A DNA stretch of 64,000 nucleotides from Loripinus fragilis (GCA_964019695.1 OZ026525.1:72222260-72286259), one strand, 5' to 3'; numbered from the stretch's first letter, positions 22,168 to 32,713 are shown. Notes: generated by a model not told the origin, from the letters alone. Numbers and translations: made by a program.

Positions 22168-22360
22168 ATTTGTGTTGGCTCAAATGAAGTGTAAAGTTAA
22201 TGTTTTTAACTAAGCAATTGTAAACCAAATATTACGTCACTGTCACTCTTGGTTGGTACCACAGTAGACACATCAAATGAGTACAAAAATATGTTCCCCT
22301 GGAGAATAAGCAGAGATAGCTATCAGGAAATACCCCTTTCCCCTTTAAGTAAGTTTTTAT

Positions 22361-22602
22361 ACAGTGCAGTCTCTTTATAACACTATATTTGAGGTCCATG
22401 AGAATGGACTGTGTTATAAGTGAACTGTGTCATAAAGATACAATTTTACAAAGGAATTATATAGGAAAATGACCATTTAATGGTAATTTCCTATTATTCC
22501 TTTGGAAAAATCCAGGTAACTTTCTTGGGGGGAGCCACGACATGACTATGTTGAATCCATATTAGTGTTAAAATGAAGTGTGTTATAAAGGGACTTCACT
22601 GT
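22361..22602. repeat. M6 MITE
   Basis: ACAGTGCAGTCTCTTTATAA at the left and TTATAAAGGGACTTCACTGT at the right. Mirrored ACAATTTTACAAAGGAATTA and GGAGCCACGACATGACTATG blocks as in the other copies. Confidence 0.8.
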
Positions 22603-22894
22603 ACATATCAACAAAAGTAAGACTAATTTTCAAATAACATATAATAAGATGACGGATGATTCAAAAACTTCATGGAATCTCAAAACTGACTGCATTGATA
22701 AAGTTTTTCTTAGCACTAACACAGAAAACACACACAATAATATCATAAAATATATGGAATTTCTGAATCCATATGTAATAGCAAAAGAAAAGAAAAGAAT
22801 GTAATAGCAAAATCAATTCTCCAGAAGATAAAACCTGGCAAAACATTTGAAATATAGGTCATGGTCATCTCAGTTGTTGTACCAGGTCAATCAT

Positions 22895-23165
22895 GCACAG
22901 ATCCAGGAATTTGTGTCAGTGGGGGTCTAGGCCCAACTTGCAGCAAAATGCTCCGACAATGTTTTTTTAGTTCTCAAATATTTTACAGAGGGGGTCCATT
23001 GATTATTTAAAAGAAATCTTTATTTTTCCCGAAAGTCCATGGGGGGTCCAACATTTTCCAGGGGTGGGTGGGGGGGGGGGGGGGGTCAATTGCTTATACC
23101 TATAGAACTTGTGATTTTCCAGTGGGGGGTCCGGACCCCCTGTCCCCTCTTTGTATCTGCCCATT
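22895..23165. repeat. G-rich dispersed element with poly-G run
   Basis: GATCCAGGAATTTGTGTCAG-TGGGGGTC at the left. An interrupted run of about 20 G lies near 23063-23085, and GGGGGGTCCGGACCCCCTGT at the right. A relative (GGCGGATCCAGAGGGGGG...CCCCCCCC) lies near 42.67 kb. Probably a MITE; ends not resolved. Confidence 0.4.
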
Positions 23166-23199
23166 ACAGGGCTCACTTGGTTACATGATGGTCTTGAGT

Positions 23200-23465
23200 A
23201 AAAAAAGAGAGGGTGATAATCAAAACCTGAGTCAAGGTCATCATAGCTAGTGTAAAGAGTCCTGTTAAGGTCACAGTAATAATAGATTTTGTACAGAGTC
23301 CAAGTCAGCATAGTTTGGTTACAGCCTCAATGTCACCATGGTTAGCTTACAGTGGCAAGGCCATTATAGTTGGTTACAGGGTCAAGGTTATCATAGATGT
23401 TTCATAAAGGGTCAATGTCATCATTGGTGGTGTACAAGGTCAAGGTCATCATAATTAATTTAAAG
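23200..23465. repeat. degenerate ~40-bp tandem repeat
   Basis: About six units of GTCAAGGTCATCATAGTTGG-TTTACAGG type, strongly diverged from one another. Each retains an (A)AGGTCA-like half-site. Confidence 0.6.
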
Positions 23466-23751
23466 TCTAAAGAAACTGTGTACCAATTATAATGTCTTAG
23501 TTTGAAGCTATCAAACTACCCATTATATAAGATAATTCATTAAAAATAACATCATCACATTATTTGCTTCAACAAATAGAATCATACGACTAAATTTAAT
23601 AAAATAATGGCTGTTTTTTCCCCCTTAAGACATAATTCATCCTTAAAGCCTACGGACTGCAGACTTCCTTTACAAAAGACTGTATTGTCATTTCAGAGAT
23701 ATGCCTAAAGTCACATGTCCCTAACAATCTAACTTGACTTGGCAAATAATT

Positions 23752-23897
23752 AGTTAACACTGTCTGCTAGTAACATCTGCTGATAACTTTTGTAAACGAT
23801 TTCGACACATATCAGGTGCGACAAAATGTTAAATTTGGAAAAAAATCAGCAGACTCCAAAAAAACATGCAAAATTACCTGGTATGCAAAGAGTTAAT
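23752..23897. repeat. H1 MITE, degenerate core
   Basis: TTAACACTGTCTGCTAGTAA at the left and TATGCAAAGAGTTAA at the right. The central hairpin is eroded (TTTCGACACATATCAGGTGC only). Confidence 0.55.
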
Positions 23898-24681
23898 TAA
23901 GGAGATGTAGATTATAAAAAAGTAAATTTAGCCTATTTCCCTCTGCTGTGACCTTGAAAATCAGGCCAAGGTCACCAAAATCTAATGAAGTCTTCATTAT
24001 GCCCAAATGTTATATCCATGCCAATTTGGTTCTAATCCACTCACTAGTTAAAAAGATATCTTGCACACCGAAAAGCGCCACACCGACTCCAACAGGATCT
24101 GCACCTAAAACAATATGTCCACCTATCCTTCAGTGAGGGAACATAAAAAAGTTTACCAAAAACTTTAATTTAAGTGCAACACCCACACAGATGCTGATCT
24201 GTGATTATTAAAGAGAAAACCAAATTGATTGGCATGACAAAATTCTAACCAATCAAACTGACTGTTACATCATAATCATTATTCTCATTCCTCACCAAGC
24301 AATATCTGACCTCTACCAATGTCTGCAAGACAAAAGCTGATTGGCTACCTGTTCAAAAGCACCATACCCTGCTGCCAGCCTCAGAATACAATAAGCACTC
24401 AAAATTTAAATCATTTAACATACATAATCAGTAAGAGTTCTAAAATTTCAAAATGACAATTTCTATCAAAAACTGCACTGGGAGTGTAGACCCATAGGAG
24501 ACTAGTTTCTATCAGTCTACACTGCTCGCCATTCCAACAAGTAGTTAGAAAAGAGGGAGTTTAATTCAATATTTCTATGAAAAAACATATGTTGTTGGTA
24601 CCCATTAGAAATGTCTCGCAGATGAGACCCAGATAAGACTGGGATCTAAGCAGTCCTATAAGGGTCTATGTTTCTTACAAT

Positions 24682-24909
24682 ACAGGGCACTCCCTTTAAA
24701 ACACACCTTGATATAACACAGATTTGGATATAACACGGTCATGTTATGGCTCCCATGGAATTTTACAAAGAAAATATAAGAAAATGACCATAAATGGCCA
24801 TTTTCCTAAAAGTCCCTTGTAAAATTGTCCCTTTAAAACACATTTCACTTGTAACACAGCCCATTCTTATGGACTTCAAATATAGCATTTAAAAGGGAAT
24901 GAACTGTAT
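24682..24909. repeat. M6 MITE
   Basis: ACAGGGCACTCCCTTTAAAA...GGCTCCCATGGAATTTTACA...TTAAAAGGGAATGAACTGT. Same order of mirrored blocks as the other M6 copies. Confidence 0.7.
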
Positions 24910-26068
24910 TGTTAAAACTACTGATATTATGAACTACTGTGTCAAGTCAATTGCAATGCAGAATATATTAGCTTCATCATGCAAACTCTGTAAAAGCACC
25001 CCTAGGCCTGACTTCAATCATCTTAAAACTAACTCAACGCTTTACTCCATAATAATGCCTTTTTACGCCTTTGAAACATCACATAATTGAAAATATTAGT
25101 GAAAATGGAGCATTTGCTCTTTTGGAGCAACTGTTCCATTTTCAATAATATTTTCAAAAGAATTTAAAACTGAATTAAAATTTTTCTTGAATTTTTTCAA
25201 TGTTGTCTAAAAATAGAAAATGATGTCATGATCTAAAAATAGCCTATGGAGTTAAGGGTTAAAGCTCACACCCACGATTGCAATGGATATCGGCAGATGA
25301 CAAAAGTCGCCACTTGCAATCAAAGAGTTAAGTTCCTAAACAATTAAACTAACAAAAGAGACCAAGATGGGACTGGGCTCTAGGCACAGTCCTAAAAGGG
25401 TCTTTTTTTCTTAAAGATATAGGAAATACGAACTTCAGACAAATAACCTAATACAATGCGTAGACTTTTTTTCTACCTAAATATTAACACTAACAACTTT
25501 TCATAAGGCGCAAACATTGCTCAATTTTAAAAGCTAGCACTTGTTGGCTTTAAAGGAGTTTGGAACTCACAATATAGAGGATTTTTACATCAACATCATA
25601 TGGTCATGTCTTGGCATTTCAAAAATGTTAAAAGTATTTTACAAAACAATCATGGGCAAATGACCAATATTTTTTGGTCATTTGACAACGATTGTTTTGT
25701 AAAATTGTTCCTTTAGGAGGCAAATCACTTATTGAACAAGTAAATTCTATGTGACCCATTGGTTCAACACTATACAAGCAACATTGTGATAAATCTCTTT
25801 TTTTGTAATATGCAAACAACAAAGGTGCAGACCAGCCTGCACATCTACACAGTCTGATCAGTACCTTATTTGCCTTGTGCAAAGTATACCGTAATAGCTA
25901 CACAAACTATGACGAGACTGGTTATCTCGTGCCATGTCACATAGCCTATACTAATTTATATAAATATCTACCACACACCTAAAAATAACTGTCTTGCATA
26001 CGAAACATTGAAAAGCATCACAGAGCAGAGACCCTAGATTTGCAGAATTGCAGCAGACGACAATCAGC
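24910..26068. other. carrier 3' flank: hairpins and a degenerate M5 copy
   Basis: Contains hairpins at about 25095-25165 (GAAAATGGAGCATTTGCTC / GAGCAACTGTTCCATTTTC) and about 25627-25705 (TTTTACAAAACAATCATGGGCAAATGACCAA and complement). A degenerate M5 copy lies at about 25720-25950 (GGTGCAGACCAGCCTGCACA-TCTACACAGTCTGATCAG). The 3' UTR of the distal carrier exon should run leftward from 26068, but I could not identify its polyadenylation site. Confidence 0.45.
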
Positions 26069-26183
26069 TCATGGTGTTTTCCAGATCCTGTTAAACACCT
26101 CCATAAAATTATCGTATATCATAAAGGTAATTGCTACGTCTGCGCACACTCGACTCAACCGTGGGACGGTTCCTTTATAAAAC
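26069..26183 (-). CDS. citrate carrier, distal alternative terminal exon (exon B)
   Basis: Encodes the last transmembrane helix (H6) and C terminus of an SLC25A1-like mitochondrial citrate carrier. Minus-strand acceptor TTGTTATTTCAG precedes G-TTT-TAT-AAA. The first G completes the split Ala codon left by the exon at 33753-33826. Translation [20 protein letters not shown] continues with IYD, and ends in RIWKTP and TGA. Human SLC25A1 ends [18 protein letters not shown]...KVWKTD as I recall it, so this is the more conserved of two terminal exons. It is exactly as long (115 nt) and in the same phase as the exon at 27202-27316, about 23 of 37 residues being identical. It lies 1.0 kb further downstream, so its use requires skipping the proximal acceptor and its polyadenylation site. 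Confidence 0.85.
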
Positions 26184-26348
26184 CTGAAATAACAAGAAAA
26201 CAGAGACTATTGATATGCATCACATGAAAGCTTGCTTGCTCCAACTCCTACCCACAAAGCAGTGAAGGCCCCGACTATTGTGTTCTATGATATATGTAAC
26301 ATTCTGTTTTAGCCCAAAGCATAAGCTCATTGCATACATAATTATATA

Positions 26349-26583
26349 CAGTGCAGGCCCTTTATACACATCTCATTTTAAGGCGGATTTGGATAGAGCA
26401 CAGTTATGTTGTTGCTCCCAATTTTTTTAACATGGAATTTTACAAAGGAATCATAGGAAAATTACCATGATATGGTCATTTTCCTATAATTTCTTTGTAA
26501 AAATTGTCTCTATAACATGATTCACTTATAACAGGGTCAATTCCTATAGACCCCAAATACAACGTTATAAAGGGACTGCACTG
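26349..26583. repeat. M6 MITE between the two terminal exons
   Basis: CAGTGCAGGCCCTTTATACA at the left and TTATAAAGGGACTGCACTG at the right. It lies 165 bp upstream (in gene orientation) of exon B. Confidence 0.8.
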
Positions 26584-26876
26584 TTGTATAGTCCACACCA
26601 TATTGCACTCTGCTTGTAAATACATGGAATCCTGGACGGATATTGAGGAGGAGTGTTGTACGTAAAATATCTTGCATGATAAGTGTTCATAACTCGGTAC
26701 TTGGATACAACTCTTTTCTAGCTGGCACTATGCTAATTTCCTTACGACATGTATTTCAACAAACATGCTTTCTGCTAAATTGACCAGTTGTATGCAAAGA
26801 GCAATGAAAAGCTTTCAAGCCACACAGCATATACATGTATTAAAACTTCACCCTGCTGCAAATGAAAACTAGCAGA

Positions 26877-26882
26877 TTTATT
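26877..26882 (-). promoter_or_regulatory. possible polyadenylation signal for exon A transcripts
   Basis: AATAAA on the minus strand, 320 bp past the exon A stop codon and just beyond the M4 MITE. If used, the MITE would lie in the 3' UTR. Only the hexamer supports this, in an AT-rich setting. Confidence 0.3.
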
Positions 26883-26892
26883 TCATATCACA

Positions 26893-27135
26893 TATGAGCC
26901 ATGACATGAGATTTCCAACTATGTGGTATGTGCGACCAGCAAAGTCTCAGACCAGCCTGCGTATATGCGCAGTCTGATCAGAGCCTTTGCTAGTTGCTTG
27001 AATATTCTATGACTCTAAGGCTACTGATCGAACATCATTTGGAGTTTCTAAGCTTCGAAGTAGGCTACACAGGCTCCTCTGAGTCTACACTTGTCAAAAT
27101 GCCACATTGTTGGAAATCACATGTCGTGGGTCAAT
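26893..27135. repeat. M4 MITE downstream of exon A
   Basis: ATGAGCCATGACATGAGATT at the left and its complement CACATGTCGTGGGTCA at the right, with the internal CAGACCAGCCTGCGTATATG-CGCAGTCTGATCAG hairpin. It begins 66 bp after the exon A stop codon. Confidence 0.8.
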
Positions 27136-27201
27136 TATATTGTCTTTTTTTTCAGAAAAAGAGAAACTGTCTGCTAAGTCCCATGAGCAGCAGGGAGGAA
27201 G

Positions 27202-27316
27202 TTAACCGACTGACAACCAACTGTTAAATATCTCCATAAAACTATCATATGCCGTAAATGTTATTGCTACGTTAGCGCACACACGACCCAATCGTGGGAC
27301 GATTCCTTTAAAAAAC
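27202..27316 (-). CDS. citrate carrier, proximal alternative terminal exon (exon A)
   Basis: A second complete terminal exon for the SLC25A1-like carrier. Acceptor CTTTATTTTTCAG is followed by G-TTT-TTT-AAA. It takes the same phase as exon B, is also 115 nt, and reads FFKGIVPRLGRVCANVAITF, then TAYDSFMEIFNSW, ending LSVG and TAA. The H6 arginines (R-L-x-R-V-C) are kept, but the Asp of the conserved R-V-C-x-D-V-A becomes Asn, and the W-K-T C-terminal signature is replaced. No frameshift or premature stop is seen. It is either a functional alternative last exon giving a second carrier C terminus, or a recently duplicated exon starting to diverge. It is met first by the transcription machinery. 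Confidence 0.8.
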
Positions 27317-27488
27317 CTGAAAAATAAAGAAAACAGAGGAAATAAATAAAACAGGTTGCTATACTAAGGGGGTGGGTTGGGGTGTCTCTTGGTTAATTTT
27401 TTAGCAAAGTTGTGGTGCGGATACTCTGATAGCATGTCTTACTAGTTTGGTCTCCATTCTTAGGAAAAGATGCAGTTGACATCACTGA

Positions 27489-27859
27489 GGGTTCCCACAG
27501 AAATTCAAAAACACAATTCCATGATTTTTTCCATGATCAACAATGTAATTTCCATGACTATTTAATGCACGGCCTCCAACCTCCCCTTTTGGCAGCATCT
27601 TCACCATGCTGAGCATAAATGCAGAATGCAGCAACAACAGCATGCTTTTAGACCATGCATGCATTTTGAAATTATTAAAACTTGAAACCACCAGTAGCCA
27701 GAAAACTAACTGGTGGTTTTGTCAAATTATTTCACAAAATTCCATGATTTTTCCATAAGTATTCAGGTTGTTTTTTTTAAATTCCATGATCTTTCCATGC
27801 ATGGAATTAGTTTTAGTGATTTCCAGGTTTTCCATGATTTCCAGAGCATGTGGAAACCC
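27489..27859. repeat. MITE with GGGTTTCCACA ends and CCATGATTTTTCC motifs
   Basis: GGGTTCCCACAGAAATTC at the left and CATGTGGAAACCC at the right are inverted. The inside has repeated TTCCATGATTTTTTCCATGA-type motifs in both orientations. Elements of this look are often hAT-related, but I see no 8-bp duplication, so the class is open. Confidence 0.55.
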
Positions 27860-28261
27860 CAAAACAAGAATGCAGAAATCCTAGAATATTTTCTTGGCGA
27901 GAGACAAGTAAACTATAAAAATCTACTTATTCGCCACTGAAGCTTACTTGTTCGAATTTTACTGCATGTTCATTTTATGTATAAATGTATGTAATTTTGC
28001 AATTCAGTGACTCTAACTCTACAATTTAATTCTTTTTTTGAAGAATGACTAACTTATTATATAAGTTATACCCAACATATTTACATGTGCTGTATGCATG
28101 TACGTTTGAACTTTTAAAGTCACCCATCTGCAGGAACTATTATACTTCATTTCCAAATATAATATTTCATTTTTTTTATTTTGCTAATTTTAAATGGCAA
28201 CCTTTATAAATGACTTAAGATGCAACAGAGTAAAAGCAGATGGATAATTAGGAGTTTCCTT

Positions 28262-28477
28262 TTAACCCTTAAAGCGCCAATCATGACTGCAGCAGACGAC
28301 AAATTTTGTAAAATCTTTCCCAATTTTCGAAAAAAAATAAGGTATGATGTTTCATGAGAATCATCCGCCAGCAGACGATTCTCATGAAATATCATTCCTT
28401 ATTTATTATTTTTGCAAAAGCGGCAAAATTTTGAATTGTCGTCTGCTGCAAATCATAGGTGGGGCTTTAAGGGTTAA
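28262..28477. repeat. H3 foldback MITE in the last carrier intron
   Basis: TTAACCCTTAAAGCGCCAAT...AATCATCCGCCAGCAGACGATT... and its reverse complement, ending GGGGCTTTAAGGGTTAA. TTAA borders at both sides. Confidence 0.8.
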
Positions 28478-28577
28478 ACATGGGGGATAAGAAGGAGAAC
28501 TTAAATCCTACACCAACCCACAACAAATACTGTAACAAGGAATCAATAGAGGATCTTATATGAGTGCCCACGTAGTA

Positions 28578-29295
28578 ATAAATTTATTGAACAAGTTGAG
28601 GAAAAGAGATTAAAATGCAAGGCTCAGTCAAGCATTTTATCACTTTTTTGCAACAAGTTTGAAAAATTCAATAATACATAAGCACAAATGTTAGAGTCTA
28701 TCTATCATTTGATACTAAAACTACTTTGAAATCACGTTTTTGTTATAAAAACATGAAAAGTTGCCATACATTTGCGACGTTGTCATAGCAATCATTACTA
28801 AATATGTAAAACACTAGTGTAGTGTATTATCAATTATAATACTTTAAAAATAGATCAGCTCTAGCAGTGAATTGTTGAGTAATAATTCACTGTTTGGAGG
28901 TCAGTTGTAAAGAAGATCAAATCACGAGCGCGTAGCATAAGTGTTTTATCTTTGTACAACTGACCGAAAGAACAGTGAATCATTACTCAACAATTCATGC
29001 ACTGGAGCTGTAATATTTCGATTCTAACACACAAGGAACGACGAAAACCCATTAGAAATCTTCAGCTTCTTCCAACTTTCTGCCTTTGCACTGAAGAACT
29101 CCCGCCAATACTTAGACTACGTCACATTCATTTACGTGTATTTGTAACATCTTTCAAGCGTAAAAACGACGTTACACCATCTAACACCATGAATGATGTC
29201 ATTTTCCAGTTACAAATGATGTCAGCTAGAATGCATTTTCCTCCCGCTAAAATGGCATTATATCACTCCCAGACATGACATCATATGATAAATTA
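28578..29295. repeat. M10 element interrupted by an M9 insertion
   Basis: M10 runs from AAATTTATTGAACAAGTTGA to about 28840 (CACTAGTGTAGTGTATTATCAATTATA) and resumes at about 29253 with ATGGCATTATATCACTCCCAG-ACATGACATCATATGATAAA, the order seen uninterrupted at 1528-1835. The inserted 28841-29252 is M9: AAATAGATCAGCTCTAGCAG, the GAGTAATAATTCACTGTTTG hairpin, and the block encoding ...FFSAKAESWKKLKISN on the minus strand. Confidence 0.65.
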
Positions 29296-29437
29296 CATAA
29301 GTCTATATGATGGGGAAAACTAATCACTATTATAATATTCACTTTTCCTTAAAATTTTAGCCCTTTATCCTGAAGAAGCAAAATGACCAAAACATTATTT
29401 CTGATTTTCATGTTGGACCTTTTTTGTTGGTGTTGTA

Positions 29438-29643
29438 TTAACCCTTAGGCCCCAGTCATGACTTTTGTCGTCCGCTCTTCTCCTCTGCTTATCTTCTTGG
29501 GTAGCCTATTTTGCAAAAAATATGGACCCAGATTAGACTGCTCCATTGGAAGCAGTCTGATCAGGGTTCATATTGTTTGTGTCCATGAAAAAATCTAGTA
29601 TGAACGCTGCAGACGTAGAAAGCAGAGGACATTTTCAAGACAA
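29438..29643. repeat. H2 MITE truncated at a pearl-like element
   Basis: TTAACCCTTAGGCCCCAGTC at the left. Hairpin ACCCAGATTAGACTGCTCCA-TTGGAAGCAGTCTGATCAGG, then CATTTTCAAGACAA, where it meets the ACAAGAAATGTCAC start of the next element. The expected right end is absent. Confidence 0.65.
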
Positions 29644-31970
29644 ACAAGAAATGTCACAAACACGTGACAAATGCCCCCAAAGGAATTGGTCTAGCATAAG
29701 ACACATTTGAGGAAAGAAAGCTGTAATATAGCACGAAAAACCTAGAAATGAGGCCAGAAGTAAATGTCAAAGTCAAAGTGACTCAAAATGGTATGCACCA
29801 CTCCGCCATCCCAAGAGGAATCACCACCCCAAATTTGGGATTCCTACATCAAATAATATAGCAGATATGCTCTGGACACAATCATTCTTGAAAACTAGGT
29901 CAGAGGTCAAGGTCACAGTGACCCAAAAATAGTTTGTGACACTCAGGCATCCCAAGATGCATTCAAATAGCAAATTTGGAATTCCTATTTCAAAGAATAT
30001 AGGAGATATGCACCAGTTTCTAGAAACTAGGTCAGAGGTCAAGTTCAAGATCACAGTGACCCAATTATGGTATGCGACACTTCGTCAGTCCAAGATGCAT
30101 CCACACACCAAATTTGAGATTCCTACCTCAAATAATAGAAGAGATATGCTCCGGACACGATTATTCTAAAACTAGGTCAGAGGTCAAGGTCACAGTGACC
30201 CAAAAATGGTACATGACACTCCGCTATCCAAAGATGCATCCACAAACCAAATTTGGAATTCCTCACTCAAAGAATATAAGAGATATGCTCGGGACACAAT
30301 AATTCTTAAAACTAGGTCAGAGGTCAAGGTCACATTGACCTAAAAATGGTATGTGACACCCCGTCATCCCAAGATGTATTTACACACCAAAGTTGGAATT
30401 CCTATCTCAAAGAATATATGAGATATGCACCAGACTCAATGCAGTTTCTAGAAACTAGGTCAGAGATCAAGTTCAAGATCACAGTGACCCAATTATTGTA
30501 TGCGACACTTTGTCAGTTCAAGATGCATCCACACACCAAATTTGAGATTCCTACCTCAAATAATATAAGAGATATGCTCCGGACACGATTATTCTAAAAA
30601 CTAGGTCAGAGGTCAAGGTCACAGTGACCTGAAAATGGTATGCGACACTCCGCCATCCCAAGATGTATCCACACACCAAATTTGGATTTCCTACCTCAAA
30701 GAATATAGAAGATATGCACCAGACTCAATGCAGTTTCTAGAAACTAGGTCAGAGGTCAAGTTCAAGGTCACAGTGACCCAATTATGGTACGCTACACTTC
30801 TTCATCCCAAGATGCATCCACACACCAAATTTGAGATTCCTACCTCAAATAATATAAGAGATATGCTCCGAACACGATTCTTCTAAAAACTAGGTCAGAG
30901 GTCAAGTTCAAGGTCACAGTGACCCAATTATGGTACGCTACACTTCGTCATCTCAAGATGCATCCACACACCAAATTTGAAATTCCTACCTCAAATAATA
31001 TAAGAGATATGCTCCGGACATGATTATTCTAAAAACTAGGTCAGAGGTCAAGATAAAGGTCACAGTGACCCGAAAATGGTATGCGACACTCCGCCATCCC
31101 AAGACGTAACCACACACCAAATTTGGAATTCCTACCTCAAAGAATATAGAAGATATGCACCAGACTCAATGCAGTTTCTAGAAACTAGGTCAGAGGTCAA
31201 GTTCAAGGTCACAGTGACCCAATTATGGTACGCTACACTTCTTCATCCCAAGATGCATCCACACACCAAATTTGAGATTCCTACCTCAAATAATATAAGA
31301 GATATGCTCCGAACACGATTCTTCTAAAAACTAGGTCAGAGGTCAAGTTCAAGGTCACAGTGACCCAATTATGGTATGTGACACTTCGTCATCTCAAGAT
31401 GCATCCACACACCAAATTTGAATTTCCTACCTCAAATAATATAAGAAATATGCTCCGGACATGATTATTCTAAAAACTAGGTCAGAGGTCAAGGTCAAGG
31501 TCACAGTGACCCGAAAATGGTATGCGACACTCCGCCATCCCAAGACGTAACCAAACACCAAATTTGGAATTCCTACCTCAAAGAATATAGAAGATATGCA
31601 CCAGACTCAATGCAGTTTCTAGAAACTAGGTCAGAGGTCAAGTTCAAGGTCACAGTGACCAAATTATGGTATGCGACACTTTGTCATCCAAAGATGCATC
31701 CACACACCAAATTTGAGATTCCTACCTCAAATAATTTAAGAGATATGCTCCGGACACGATTATTCTAAAAACTAGGTCAGAGGTCAAGGTCACAGTGACC
31801 TGAAAATGGTATGCGACACTCCGCCATCCCAAGACGCATCCACACACCAAATTTGGAATTCCTACCTCAAAGAATATAGGAGATATGGACCGGACACGAA
31901 AGCGGGACGGACGGACGGACTGACGGACAGACGGACGGACAGTGCGATTACTAAATGCCTCCCAAAGTAA
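29644..31970. mobile_element. pearl/HINE-like composite 2 with ERE-bearing tandem core
   Basis: Same layout as composite 1: flank ACAAGAAATGTCACAAACAC, about sixteen core units of roughly 130-150 bp, a (GACG)n microsatellite near 31905-31940, and right flank ATGCCTCCCAAAG. Units near 30.6-31.8 kb alternate two subtypes in a dimeric pattern of about 290-440 bp, so part of the array was amplified as multimers. The exact 13-mer GGTCACAGTGACC starts by eye at 29911, 30188, 30617, 30766, 30912, 31068, 31207, 31353, 31499, 31648 and 31788. The repeated frames MVCDTPPSQDV... are satellite artefacts. It lies inside the last intron of the citrate carrier. Confidence 0.85.
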
Positions 31971-32092
31971 TCTTTGTTTCATTTAGAAGCCTCCAAAAGC
32001 ATCTGATCTCTAAGAATCTGGCAGTGATCACTGTTTAATAACATCATCAAGACACACTCATACCCTAAATATTTGTTTGTGCTGATGCTTTA

Positions 32093-32250
32093 TGTCACAG
32101 TCAACATATTTTTTCATTCATGTCGGGATGATTTTCTGATTTCTTGGGTTGAACCAGTACTCAACAGAGGATAATACAGTGCCTCAGGTGAGTCTTGAAC
32201 TAGCAACCCCTCCTTCTCAAGTCTTACCCTCTACCACTGAGCTCCCTATA
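32093..32250 (-). mobile_element. S1-type SINE, degraded, minus strand
   Basis: Read in reverse: GAGCTCAGTGGTAGAGGGTA (A-box region), TTGCTAGTTCAAGACTCACC (B-box region), then ACTGGTTCAACCCAAGAAAT and CATGAATG. Colinear with the intact S1 copy 120 bp to the right, but with deletions. Confidence 0.55.
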
Positions 32251-32366
32251 CCCTAAATGTTAGTAATAAAACACAAATATAAGCCCAATTCCTTTGGTTC
32301 ATGGAAGAAAGCATAAAAGAATACACCATGGCTCTCTGGTTTCATTAGAAAAAGAAATGTCTTGGT

Positions 32367-32573
32367 TTGTTTGTTTGATTTGATTCTTTAAGTCACATCA
32401 ACAATCTTTTAGTTAAACAGGGACAGGTCTTCCTGGGTTGAACCAGTACTAAGCTAGGATAAATGTGTCTTGCTAAAGGACCACAACGCAGTGACGCTGG
32501 TGAGGCTCAAACTAGCCGCCCCTCGGGCCTCTGTCTCATGTCAAGCACTCTACCACTGCGCCACTGCACTCGG
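32367..32573 (-). mobile_element. S1 SINE with 13-bp target duplication, minus strand
   Basis: tRNA-derived head on the minus strand: CAGTGGCGCAGTGGTAGAGT (A box) and GCTAGTTTGAGCCTCACC (B box), then a body with GTGGTCCTTTAGCAAGACAC, AGTACTGGTTCAACCCAGGA and a TCAAATCAAACAAAC 3' tail. Direct repeats GAAATGTCTTGGT at 32354-32366 and 32574-32586 flank it exactly, which is the hallmark of LINE-mediated insertion. Confidence 0.85.
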
Positions 32574-32713
32574 GAAATGTCTTGGTGGTTCCCTGTTTGG
32601 TCATCACAAATTAGGCTTGCTGAAGGTAAAAGGTTCAAAATCATTTTGATCGCAAATGACCTTATCCTCAACACAAGTAAAGAAATGTTGTGCATAAGGA
32701 AAATGTGAGTAAA

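Noticed and set aside
29821..31982. Repeated frames such as MVCDTPPSQDV...HTKFEIPTSNN
   Set aside because: Translations of the pearl-like satellite core; the same peptides appear in all three arrays and follow the repeat period.
32463..32708. 81-residue frame
   Set aside because: Translation across an S1 SINE and its flank.
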